Of a stretch of 64,000 nt of DNA, positions 21,128 to 32,554 are shown piece after piece. The notes under the pieces are model-generated. The model was given only the letters and a program-made list of their open reading frames with translations. It ran no database searches and was not told the DNA's origin. Made by a program: the position numbers and the translations under genes. Position 1 is the stretch's first letter, and the number at the start of each line of letters is the position of its first letter. The DNA is from Camillea tinctor (lineage: Eukaryota > Ascomycota > Sordariomycetes > Xylariales > Xylariaceae): NCBI GenBank assembly GCA_022578605.1, contig MU394090.1, forward strand, positions 186,001-250,000, written 5' to 3'.

Positions 21128-22251
21128 GATGGATTTCTCAGCGATGACGCGAATCCAGAATGAGGTAAGACGGGTTCAGCGTCGCAGATATCAAAGGTCC
21201 TTCAACAAGCTCCCGTTGGGCGGCGAGAATCCTCCGCTCGATTCATAATGGCGTAGGAATACATTGAGCTGAGAGAGATAAATAGTTGAGATCCAGTTCA
21301 GTTATGTTGAGTTATATTATGTTATGTTATGTTTTGTTCTGTTCTGGTGGCACGTGGTCAAGTTGATGACGACGATGGTGATGATGGGGGACAAGGTGAG
21401 TCGAAAAGGTGGCGAAGGGGGGAAGTTCAAGATTTACCCTGAGGTAAGTTTATCTCTCCTTATACAATTTAAAAAAATTAATAAGAAAAAATAAAAAGAA
21501 GCTTTCCAATAGTCTAGTCAAAGCTGGAGCTAGACCTAGACTTGGTCCTGGACCTAGACCTTAGGTAAGGTAGAAGCGCGACGAATCCAATGGGCGAATG
21601 ACAAAGATCAAATAGATCAATGGATCAAATACGAGAGCTGGTGCGCGTGTGGACGGTGTAGGGGAAAATGCGATGTGATGCGTTCCGTTGCGTTGCGTGA
21701 CATGTGCGTAATGTTATTAATGTTGTTAATCCGAGATCCAGATTCCAGATTCCAGATCCATGTAAATAAATCCTTTTTTTCCCTTGTCTTGTTTATTTCT
21801 GGAAGTCAGGTTATCCGGGGGTTTTCTTTTCACCGTTGTGATGGCGCCACGAAAAAAAAGTAAGATGCCGAGAGAGGACCCTAATTATAACAATAGTTGC
21901 ATGCAGTATGGTTGGTATGTATGGTGGTGAGACGCGATGGCTAGCCAGCTAGGGGAAACACGGGCGCGTTATAGGTAAGAAGAAGGTAAAGGTAGGTCAA
22001 ATAGAGGTAGGGTATGGTATATGTCATTTAGTGTAGTGTAGTGTAGTGTGTAGTGTAGTATGCGGAAGTAAGGTATGACGTTCTCACCGGTCCGGAGTAG
22101 TTTGTCCAGGGGGGTGGGAAGGGAAGGGATCTCGACTTGACAAGACCGGGATGGGGGGGGGGGGATATGTTGAAACGGTAACAAGACTCTCCGTGACAGA
22201 TTCAGTTGGCTTGGTCAAACTGATAGATCATAATCAGAGTCTTTGTTTCTT

Positions 22252-22279
22252 GCTTTCTTTCTTTCTTTCTTTCTTTCTT
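22252..22279. repeat. (TTTC)n microsatellite
   Basis: About seven tandem copies of a CTTT unit in the long gene-free region upstream of the FNIP-like gene, followed by a CT-dinucleotide tract at 22330-22347. Nothing suggests function. Confidence 0.8.
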
Positions 22280-22940
22280 GCCCTCTCCTTACTTTTACAT
22301 CCTCTTTCTCGTTCTCTCTTTCTTTTCTTTCTCTCTCTCTCTCTCTACCTAGTATATACTACTTAGGTAGATACCTCCCTAGCTGGGAAAGGGAGGGGTT
22401 TAGAGAGTAAGGAGAAGAAGGGTAGGTGGGTAAAGTAGAAAGGAGGAAAGGAGTGGAGGGGAGAGAAGTTTAGAAGTAAAAGAACAAAGGTAAGAAGAAA
22501 TGGGATGATGATAAAATAAAAGACTAAGGGGGTGAATTTTAATAAGGTAGGTTATGTAGACATGTAGCTAAAGCAGTAGTTAATAACCATAAATACGAAA
22601 CATAAAAAAGAAAAGAAAGAAAGAAAAAAGAGGATAACTCGACTCGTAGCGTAGGTCACTACTGACTTGAACTTACCCACTTGTGTACAATATATCAATG
22701 CAAAATGCACACACGATGATGATGGTTAGCTGTGTGGTAGTGTAAAACTAGTGTAGGAGTAGCTTTGGTTCTGGGTTAGTGTCGGTATGTAATTGGATTA
22801 CATGATGTGATGTACACACTACTAATCCCAAGATTGAATGAAGGGGGACGGGACCGAGTTGCTGGTATAACGTTTATTTTGGGGGGGAGGGAGGGGGTGT
22901 TGTGTAAGTATGTGTATGTTAGTGTGGTATGTGTGGTGTG

Positions 22941-22976
22941 TGGATGTAGATGTGGATGTGGATGTGGATGTGGGAT
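22941..22976. repeat. GATGTG hexanucleotide repeat
   Basis: About six imperfect copies of GATGTG/GATGTA. The complementary strand reads as a false His/Pro-rich peptide, which should not be taken as a gene. Confidence 0.8.
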
Positions 22977-25900
22977 GTATAGATGTGGGTTATGGATATG
23001 AAGAGTGTATGAGTGAGAAGAAACAAAAAACAAAAAAGAAATAAAAGAAATAAAAAAAAATGGAAATAGGTACGTACATGCCACTAATGTCTGTAGTAGT
23101 GTGTGGGTGGGTTTTGTGTGTATGTGTGACTTATCGACTTGGGTATTGATAGGATCAAGATCTCTTAAAACCAGCCTGGTGGTTCCGCTCCCTCGGTCTA
23201 CAACTACACTAATAGGCGCAAAGAAAGATGCGATCTGGCGGTGAAAGGGAAAAAAGAAGTACACTAGTTACTCCCCTACATAACCACCATAACACAAAAT
23301 GCCTTCGATATTCTAGCGTGCTTCCACGGGGGTTGTACCCACCAACTCGTCTGCTGTCAGGATCCCCAGACAGGGGATGGCATGCACCGATGGGCTACAA
23401 GGTGGGGTTGATGGTGGGCAGCACTAGCCCGTAGGTCTAGGTAGGTGGTGGCATGGATCCGATCAGCCACACACGTAAACTTACAAGGTGGGGGAAGTCG
23501 CTCCAGCCGGTTCTTTTTTTTTTTTTCTCTCTTCTCTTTTTAAGGCTTTTTACTACATACCACTTACACCAAATAAATACTAAAATAAATTCCATTATCG
23601 GCCCGGACAGTGGTATTTCCAGGCAAGCCTGCCCTGACTTTGACACACGAACTTTAGAACTACGCATACATTGATTAATGGTAAGGAAGAGGAAACAGAA
23701 ACAATTCCATCTTAGGTTTAGTTATGAAAGTTTCCTTGGTTCTTAGTACAGACAATACCCTAAATTATTCCAGTGCAGGTATCACCGATGCTTTCAAGTA
23801 ATGTAGAGAGCTAGCTACACACTACTAAATAGTACTTACTCGAACGCATCCGCATCCTAAGAACCTTACCTACCACACAAGAGAATACTAGGTACTTAAG
23901 TAGTGTAAGTATCTCATCCAGGTGGTTGGGTAGCTGATTTACCTGGATATACCTGCTAAGTCTTAGACTTGATTGTCTCTCTTGAAACGCAAGGATTGCA
24001 TCATCAACAACAACAATAACTGGAAGGGGAGGAAGACTAAGTACAGAGGAAAGAACAAAACGGGAACTACCGAGAATATTTAAAGGGGAAGAAGGTTGAT
24101 TATGGATATGTAACTAGAGAGCCTACAATTACCAGCGCCAGGTGTTCCATCTGTCAGATCAATTGTCAGACTGTCAGAATGTCAGAATGCGTAGGTACCT
24201 ACCTACTACACTACTTACAGTACACTACTGTAGAGAGGGACAGGGGTCGTAGGGCATCAATGAGTTTGGATGAACCAATAGAATTTCTCGTCTTTTCTAT
24301 TCAATTAGGCCTCATCGGCTCATGTTTGTCTGGTTGGCAATTTGTCTCGAAATTGGAATCTCACAGATCCCATTCATTGGAAACAAGTACTTTGGAACAA
24401 CTTGGGACTTACACGAAGATACGTACGCCTCAGTCGTCATTTGCTACACAACCCTAATTCCCTGTCTATCTACCTAGGTAGATAAAGTATCTGTTATGTA
24501 CCCATTAAGGGATGTGGCTACTAACATGTACCTCCTCTTTTTTTCCCCCCTCCATCAAGTCAACCAATCGGTGGCACGATTATACACACATACATAGTAC
24601 TAACCTACTATGTACTTCGTAGGTATGTTAGTTATATGCTTCTTAGCAAGGAGTAGTATTCATTCATACTTCATCCAAACCATGTAACTAATCAACCTAC
24701 CTACATCCACCATTCCTATTTTAAGCCTCAACACCACCATCTTCAATAGAATAGGAAAAATAGATAATGCTTATACTTTTTATCTTATACCCTTTCATTC
24801 CGGTCAATCCGCACCACCACAAAATCACAACATCGTAGCAATCAATAAAAGAAAAGACACAGACAAAAGAAAAAGAATCATCAAAATATTAGGTAAAGAA
24901 ATATTTTTTTTTTACGAAAATGTCCACTATGCGAACTTTCTCCGCGGTTATCGTTCCCCCCTCCCCTCCTTTCGTCACGACACTAAAAAGGGGGGGTTCC
25001 AACGCGGGTATCGAGTCGTCCGAGCTCCTCTTTTCTCTTTCTCCCCTCTCCTCTACTATTAACGCTCCACTACAGCACAGCAATGTACCGAGTATGCCTA
25101 TAATTGGTGCATTCCACAGCATCAGGGTTCCTATTTGACGACATACATACGTACATACATACGTACATAATGTAGTGGTAGTGTAGTATAGTCAAGTAGT
25201 GTATATACGTACATAGGTAAGGTAGGTTCGGACCCAGGTGAAGATATTGTGTGCGGCTAACAAAGTGCAACCAGATGACCCTTGCAGATGATCTCCTGCC
25301 GCCCTGTGCGCGAATCTGTTTGGTTTGGTTTGGTTTGGTTGATCCAGTCAGCAACACCAGCAGCAGCGTCCCTACCTTACAGAAGGAGACGAAGGAAGAG
25401 AGCGAAGGGGGAGGGAGAGGGTGAGGACAAAGGAGAGAAGAGAGAAAAAGCCACCTGCTTACGCGGCGATTTGTGATACTCGTACAACGTAGAGGAGAAA
25501 GGATATCGTCCCTGGAAATCTTCGATCGAGCAAACTGAATGGATGAGGCTCAGCTTCTCCCGCTTGTCACGTTTCTTCGAAGACGGGCCGCTTTTGTTCG
25601 CTACAAGGTCGTGTATCACCAGCTTGAACTTGAACCCTCGAGCTCGGGCCCCTCTCATTCCGCCGTCATAAGAGCAGCTGACAAGCGAGTAATGCCTCTG
25701 GGTCTAGACTATATTGGTTCCTTTGCATTATCACATGCATTGCAGGAGGAGTACGTACATGGAATCCGGAGTGAGTTAGGTTTATGTGTACCGTCGGGTT
25801 GTCCCTGGCTGATCATCCCCCTCCGTGTATATGTCGTCTTGCTGGTTTTTTTTGTTTTGTTTTGTTTTTTTCCCTTGGGTAGGCATTTTTCTTGTTCTCA

Positions 25901-28900
25901 TATTCCCACTTCTCCTCTTCTCATGTCATGTCACTAACCTAACCGTTATATCTCTCTATACCTAGAATGACTATACCTACATGACATTCAAACCAGCCGT
26001 CGTTACATACATAGTACATTACATATTTACGTGCCTCTCTCGTATAGTATTGGCTGGTCTAGCCATTGACTTGCAGCTTGATCCACGCGCGCTACCATGC
26101 CCTCACTTTTCCCCCCTGCCGGTAAATATGTCTCGGTTACTAAAGGGATTGCCGCAATACCTTAGCGAAGTAGGATTGTGGATAGTCCCATCAGCACTGA
26201 CTTTAGTCAACAAGATCTCACTTTGAGATCTTGGCATAGAACCCTTGATTTTTTTTGTCGTCCCTTTTTTTTTGTCTATGGGTTAATTTTCCCAATGCTT
26301 CCTTCTGCTTCTTCCTGCAAAAGTGAAGAACACCAATAGTGAGAATAAAACAAAAATTCGCCAACTAAACTGCAATGCTAATACACTAACTAGCTAAAAT
26401 CCCAGATATAGTTGTTGTTTTTTCTCCCGCTATACGCGTTTCATGGTTATTTACTATTACAAATGGTTGTAAAATTCTGAGCAACGGCTTCACTGACCAC
26501 CTTTTTAATTAAAGCCGCGAGATCCACCCATAGACGACTACGGCAACATCGCGGATCTTGAGAGCCCCTCGGCCGGCCCCGCGACGGTAACATGCTCGGC
26601 CTATGCCCACTTGGCGCGAGATCAATGAGTCAGGTAAACAAGCCCTATACCAATGAACATCGTGCCATTTACGTACAAACCGAACATGCCCCGGGGTTTT
26701 TTAATTATCCACTCTCGCTGTCGCGTGCTCAGCCCTGCTCCGAATAAAACAGCTTCCGCAATGAGACGTATTGTTTGTACGCTACGCGCTGTGTCGTAGG
26801 CATGGTGTAAACGATACACCCCTGTCGCCTCGGAGGTAGCAACCGACGATCCAAGATCCGGTCAACGGCACTGTGTGGGAAGAGACCCCTAGTCGTGAAC
26901 AGTAGGTAACCCTACCTACACCTAGGCCCAGCGTCTATCGCCCTCTGAGGATCCAGAAAAAGAAACCCCATGCGATAGTTTCTCGTAGCAAAGAAGAAAA
27001 AGAGGGACCCTGACAACATGAACGCCATCTTCGGGAGTTCAAGTGGACGACGGCTTTTTTGATCCATACTGCGCGCACGATTCCTACGGCTTGGTTGGCT
27101 AATATTATATTCCACATGCTTGTCAGCTCAGCTCTCCAGCAGAAGAACGATCAGCGAGGCAAATACCATCCGATAGTAGATCTGGTCTGACAGGTACGGG
27201 CATAATAATAAAACTGATGATGACGATGATGACGATGAATTCTCCCATGCTTATTATTTGACCTCCCTACCTACTTACCCTAAAATTGACAGCTGAATGT
27301 GATATTCAAAATTTGATACTCCACCCCCGGGACCGGCGGGGCAAAATACATACATTGGCTACATACCTACCTACATATGCCTGCAGGTTATACCTCAAAC
27401 CCGTGACCCCCTCCTTCCATCCTCCCTCCCTCTCTCCTTACAGATTCTAAAGGAGGAGAAACGGGAGGGAGAGAGGAGAAAAATTGCCTCCTGCGGAGAC
27501 TCAATAATATGTAGGTAGGTAGCTTAGAACTTGACTTCCTTCTCCTCCTCCTCCTCCTAGCTATCCATCTGCAAGCCACGATTCTTCGAGTTTTATCTTC
27601 CTGCATATAACGTAGAGATGATTTTTTTTTTCATCATCATCATTATCACATTGCCCAATCTCCTCTTCCTATGTACCCCCCAAGCTATGCAGATCATGGG
27701 GTGACGAGGTTTCTAAGAGAACAAAAGGCCCTAACTGCATGGCTAGGTAAGACCGGATCGGTGCGAGGCGAGGCAGGTAAGCAGTTCCTGCTTTTCTCCG
27801 TCAGACGCTTATTTCCTGTGGTTTGGGTTTCTATTAAAAATAATAATAATAATAATCCTTCTCTCCCTTGATAAACCCCCCACCCTCGATGCTGAACTAT
27901 ACATACGTGCCTACATACTACTGCCGATGACCCATGCTACGTTACTAGGATAGTTAAAGTATGCGGTTTGGTCGTGTTAGTTAAATGTGGGTGTAGCTTT
28001 GTCGCATTGCCGCGTTGCGGCTACCATCTACCGCCAATTGCTGGTTGTTGCGGGATTTCGCCTCGATTCTTCTGGACCGCGTTCTTTTCATCCCTTTCCC
28101 GATTGAGGGGCCTGGCTTCCCTCCTCTTCTGCATCATGTCTCCTCTCTAGCGTCATGGCTTGAGTGGGAGGAGTCGAGTTTGAACTGGCTGGACGGTGGG
28201 CACGCGGGGACGAGAATGTATGTAAGGGGATATAGGAACTCGGGGTTTGTGGGGGCCAGTTGATAATAATTAAGCCTCATCCTATATCACACCTACTTGA
28301 CCTGCACGGATAGCGTATATATCACTTTGCTAAGAGATACGCCACACCGAGCATATCACCGCTGATGGCGATAGCGGCGGTTGATCTTGAGTCTCTTGCT
28401 CCCGCGTGCTTTGCTATTGGGCTATGTCCTAGCTATGAGTAGGACTTACATGATAAATCTAAGTGAATCACGTACGTTAGATGCGAATCCTTCGGATTTA
28501 ACTAGCTAAGTACGAAATTTATATTATTCGTCATTTCTATATACATATATAATTTCAATATAATGGTCATGGGTTTTCACCTCCGGGTTTCCCGTTCCTA
28601 GAGGCCTCACGTAAATGTGCAGCGGAAGGAAAGGGGGATGGAAGGGGAGGAGAAAAGGGGGAGGGGGTCATTAGTGCTCTGCCTTAACCTAGCATCATTA
28701 TAGTATATGTATAGATGTTGTTGGTCTATATCGTCTGAAAACTAAATGACAAGTACTGTTATGAAAAAATCTCTAGAGGGAGGCATCTGTCGGATATCGG
28801 AGGAAAGTAGCATAAAGTCAAGGTGAATTTGCTGACAGTAATAGAAACCCCCTCCTCCCCTTCTCTCTCCGACGGGAACGTAGGTAATCTCCACACTTAT

Positions 28901-30645
28901 TCGTCTACGACGATAGTTAACAACATCCCCGCGAACTTTTGGTTTAGGCTTCGAGCTAGCATTTGTAATTCAGCTTGATAACAGGAACATAGGTAATAAC
29001 CACAGGCCTTCTAACCCAAAGTCATCAAAAGTAGGTGGCACATAGTATGTCATGGTCGAATGATTTCAGCTGACACAAAACCCGTATGTACATATACTTC
29101 GTGCCTCCAGTCTAGATAATTGATCCTTCAAATATTAGCCTGAGGCCATGTGCGGGAAGCAATGGTTTGCAAAATTTGACGTCAATGAAGGTATGGATAT
29201 TGGATTTATCGCCTAATAGAAATTAAGATTCCCGATGACTACGCAGAAAGTGCGCTTCCCCGAATACCCGATCAACTATAATGTAGGTGAGGTTTTTGAA
29301 AGTACTCAATCCTCCTTAGAAGTCGGGGAACACTGCTCTTCCCCCTGCGGCTAAATCAGAAACTTTGATCATAATTCTATAGTATATTAAAAGAAGGTGC
29401 TCACTGCACAGTCTTACAGTCCCTAGAAACATGAATACGTGTAAGAACTTGCGAGTCTGACAGTTTCCACACCAGTGCATACTATTGACGGGAACAGGTT
29501 TCGATCACAAGAACAAAGCCTTCCATTTGGCCTGATCAAGAAGGTTTTCCCCCTTACGTGAACTTTAATGCAACTCAACAGAAGGCAGCTGCTTTGACGA
29601 AGTATCGTGGATGTGTTATGGGGTGAAAGACGAATGAGGTTAAGGATTTTCCTTCCCCTATATACGTAGAACTTTTCTTTTTACTTTTGTTTAGCGAACT
29701 TGGAAGCTTTTGTGCCACATAAACACGGATGGATCATGATCGAGTAAGAATGAAATCTCAATTCGAAATGTCATAATATCTATACTAGGTAGGTACCTGA
29801 TCAACCTGAATAACTGTATCATTAAAGGATCATATCGAAAAAGACAACCTATAGAGGTGCCCATCAATGTATCAAGTCAAGGAGGACAGCTGTCACGTTA
29901 CATTATAGTATTAAATACACATAATTGATATGAAGAAGCCAAAATCTCGCGTGGAAGTATACATCAATAGTGCCCTCCTTTTTCCAAGTACCTATCATAT
30001 ACTGGTGAAGTATAGAATGAGTTCCTATCTGCTAATTTTTAAGATGTAAGCTAGCATTGCGCTGAAAACCTAGTTCTCCAACACACTTACAATTCAAGAA
30101 CTGATTTCAATTTCAATTTTTAAGAAAGTATTGATTACATTGGTAATGGTGACGACGATGATGGTAATATCAATAATGATGACGAAATTTACGTTCTAAG
30201 AACAAGAAGGCACCTAAGATTGTACTGAGGGGTTGGTGTTATGTTGGAATATAGGCTTACTACCTTCCTATTCGATCGTGTACTACTAGGTATCTACTTA
30301 GTAGTAGCCCTATACCATATTTTGACATATATATATCTGGGATTCCGTCCACTTACAGACTCTCTCTTTGTCTAATATGATTTATTATATTCCCTCGCAT
30401 TCGTCTCATGCCAATATATGACAAGACTCGAACTGAGGGGTCTTGTACCTTACTTCAATCATTCTTACAACAAGCGATCATTTTATTCTTGGAACACGTC
30501 GAGCTCGTCTTCCAAGTCAAGGACTTCATCCCTCAGATAATAATGGCATCAGAATAACCTCATTATTACCTCAACACACTACATGACAGTGGTCAGCACG
30601 TATGACCTTTTTTTTTTATAGATCTCCTCAAGCTACCGCTATATA

Positions 30646-30735
30646 GCTTTCCTTTCATCTTCATCACACATGATACACTAACTTTTGCCGTAGGACTGGG
30701 AATAGACTCCTTTCTATTCCATATATGTTGATACC
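30646..30735 (+). repeat. Dispersed repeat family, copy C
   Basis: AGCTTTCCTTTCATCTTCAT, ACTAACTTTTGCCGT and then AGGACTGGGAATAGACTCC with TTCTATTCCATATATG match the copies at 4698-4822 and 5618-5757, which lie about 25 kb away. It has the same orientation as the other two and directly precedes the open frame starting at 30754. Confidence 0.55.
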
Positions 30736-30753
30736 ACGAGCCCAGGACACGTT

Positions 30754-31305
30754 ATGGGGCCTGCAGACCCCAGAGGGTCAGAGGTTCCCATAAGATTGGT
30801 CACTGCAGCTGCGCCAAATTCCGACAGGCGTACGTGGGAACAACCTCCTGGAGTTGCCGCAAAGGAACAGAAGTCATTCAGTAATTTCACACCAGCCATC
30901 GTTGGCAAGAAGGGTACGGCGCAACCTAGTGATCCTCTTGTACCAGTTAGAACATGGCCCAACGCTTCAACAGCCTTCGCCCCAATCCGGAAACCCACGT
31001 TAGTTTCTAAGTCACTTTGGTATAATTTAGAAACGTTGGGTAATCAATATCCCGATAAGAATATATTTCGAGGCTTAAAGTATAGGACCACTATACTAAA
31101 GTCTATAAAGCGTCAGGTTTCGGACCCGGCTCCTTTAAACATAAATAATGTCTTATATAAAGGAGTAACACCTATTATCAATAGCGTTAGTTTAGTTGCC
31201 TTACACTCTAAACCGGGCAAACGATCTCCAAGTGTATCGCAAAATGATGCACTTAGGAGAATGACAAAAAAGAGAAGAGTGTCGAACCGGGCTTACTATG
31301 GATGA
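30754..31305 (+). CDS. Hypothetical 183-residue ORF, possibly a relic
   Basis: An ATG-initiated frame of 183 codons with average complexity. The first 90 residues are Pro/Ala/Ser-rich (with VTAAAPNSDRRTW and FTPAIVGKKGTA) and the last part is Lys/Arg-rich (MTKKRRVSNRAYYG). I recognise no domain. The first half is also open on the opposite strand for 94 codons, which weakens the case. It lies directly downstream of a dispersed-repeat copy and upstream of a decayed coding stretch, so it may be part of an old transposable element or of a broken gene rather than an active gene. Confidence 0.3.
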   Translation: MGPADPRGSEVPIRLVTAAAPNSDRRTWEQPPGVAAKEQKSFSNFTPAIVGKKGTAQPSDPLVPVRTWPNASTAFAPIRKPTLVSKSLWYNLETLGNQYPDKNIFRGLKYRTTILKSIKRQVSDPAPLNINNVLYKGVTPIINSVSLVALHSKPGKRSPSVSQNDALRRMTKKRRVSNRAYYG

Positions 31306-31324
31306 CGCAGAAATGAGCGATGAA

Positions 31325-31880
31325 AGTCGAAGGCATGGATCCGCATACAGAGGATGCTCCAGATGTTCCGCAAGCAAAGTTGTTTGAATAAATTGGTAAG
31401 TATCCCACAATTTATGCTACAGAGGAGTAGATAGGCAAAATCGCAAACCTGCTAACAATTGAAAAGGTTGATGGCGCAAATTTGCGACTACCACAAGACA
31501 GAGGGGCGGATAATGGAGCCGATATGATCACGAAGAGTACGTCTATAAAAGGAACGATTTTATAGGTGGAGTCCGCCGGCGTACTATGATGGACGATAGT
31601 AAGTGTTTTGGAGGGCAAAAAGAAAAGGTTGCTCAAAATACGGCTTTTACTAATTCTCTGATTTTATATAGTGTACGCGAATGCATCAGCGGCAAACATG
31701 AATGGGTATAAAGAATGTCACTTCAGATATAGATGTAGGGATCCCGCATGCGCGCGCAACCTCATACAACTGAGGGTACTTGGTTACGTCTCCTCCTCCC
31801 CTACTGTGTATCTAGGTAGTTATGAAGAAATACAATTGGAGAGGGAGGAACATGCAAAGCAAGCTCAGTTGTTGGAATAA
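31325..31880 (+). pseudogene. Decayed multi-exon coding stretch
   Basis: Two well-formed intron-like segments are visible: donor GTAAGT at 31396 with branch TGCTAAC and acceptor TTGAAAAG at 31466, and donor GTAAGT at 31591 with TTTACTAAT and acceptor ATATAG at 31671. Between them one frame reads LMAQICDYHKTEGRIMEPI, stop, SRRVRL, stop, KERFYRWSPPAYYDGR, where both stops could be former Trp codons. The exon before the first intron reads TEDAPDVPQAKLFE and then a stop. The last exon is open in a different frame (31672-31880), with CHFRYRCRDPAC and a charged C-terminus. I take it as a former gene inactivated by transitions. No family is recognised. Confidence 0.35.
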
Positions 31881-32128
31881 AGCCATGGGTTGGTGTATTG
31901 ATAGTTTTCATTGTTCCTTACCTTGAATCTCGTTTTCTGTGCCAGGATATAAACGCATTGTTCGAATATCTCTTTCATAATTACTCTATAGGGATATTAA
32001 TACCATATATCACAGAAGTTCTTCATCTACCTAACAATCAGACTATTGTCCCCTTGAACCCCTGAATGTTCTATGTTTATACAAAGAATCGATGTATACT
32101 CAACTTTTGTACCGACAAACTTCATCGG

Positions 32129-32138
32129 TATATAAATA
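32129..32138 (+). promoter_or_regulatory. TATA box of the small Cys-rich gene
   Basis: TATATAAATA lies about 165 bases upstream of the ATG at 32303. Between them are CT-rich words (CCCGCTCCCCTCCTC) typical of fungal transcription-start regions. Confidence 0.4.
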
Positions 32139-32302
32139 TCCCATCTTATTCCAGAAACCGTATAGTAAATAGGAGAATTCAAACCGCACAACACAAAAGT
32201 CCTGACCCTATAGCCATCGAACTATAAAAGAAATTCGTAGAACACAAGAACCCCCCTAAGTTATCATCTATCCCGCTCCCCTCCTCAGATCCTCCCGCTA
32301 AC

Positions 32303-32554
32303 ATGCCGTGCACGTGCGTAAGGATCATCGAACAGCGCTGCTGCCCAAATCCAGCCTGCAGGCATAAAAAGATTGTCTACAAGGAGGAGCGGTGCGCCGA
32401 GGCCGATCTTGAGGCGGCGACGCTCTGCCCCGGATACTACACTCGCCTGAGCCTGGTGCGCGAGCGACGGTGCCCCGGAGGTACGGGAACTCCGTGTGAC
32501 CGATACGAGGAGTCTGGGTTCTCTGAGATATTCTCCTGGGTGCCGGTTATGTAG
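32303..32554 (+). CDS. Small cysteine-rich hypothetical protein
   Basis: A single frame of 83 residues starting in context CTAACATGCCG. It has nine cysteines: CTC at positions 3 and 5, CC-PNPAC at 13, 14 and 19, then single Cys in EERC, TLC, RRC and TPC. The frame is GC-rich compared with its AT-rich surroundings. It has no signal peptide, so it is unlikely to be a classical secreted effector. A zinc-ribbon-like intracellular protein is possible. The C-PxPAC motif recalls the CRDPAC of the decayed exon at 31671-31880, so the two may be related. No known family is recognised. Confidence 0.5.
   Translation: MPCTCVRIIEQRCCPNPACRHKKIVYKEERCAEADLEAATLCPGYYTRLSLVRERRCPGGTGTPCDRYEESGFSEIFSWVPVM

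Larger units (their letters stand above)
21128..30645. other. 9.5-kb region without a supported gene
   Basis: It begins with the FNIP-like gene's promoter (TATGTTATGTT repeats at 21310-21345). I see microsatellites (TTTC)n at 22252-22279, (CT)n at 22330-22347, GATGTG repeats at 22941-22976, TTTGG repeats at 25319-25340 and AAT repeats at 27836-27857, plus many TACCTA words. No frame of more than about 130 codons lacks low complexity. A minus-strand stretch around 26622-26860 stays open for about 80 codons without an ATG at its start and is locally GC-richer, perhaps a decayed coding fragment. Non-coding RNAs or small multi-exon genes cannot be excluded without transcripts. Confidence 0.45.

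Noticed and set aside
22776..23264. 162-codon minus-strand frame rich in His, Pro and Phe
   Set aside because: It is produced by the GATGTG microsatellite and T-rich tracts, so it is low complexity only.
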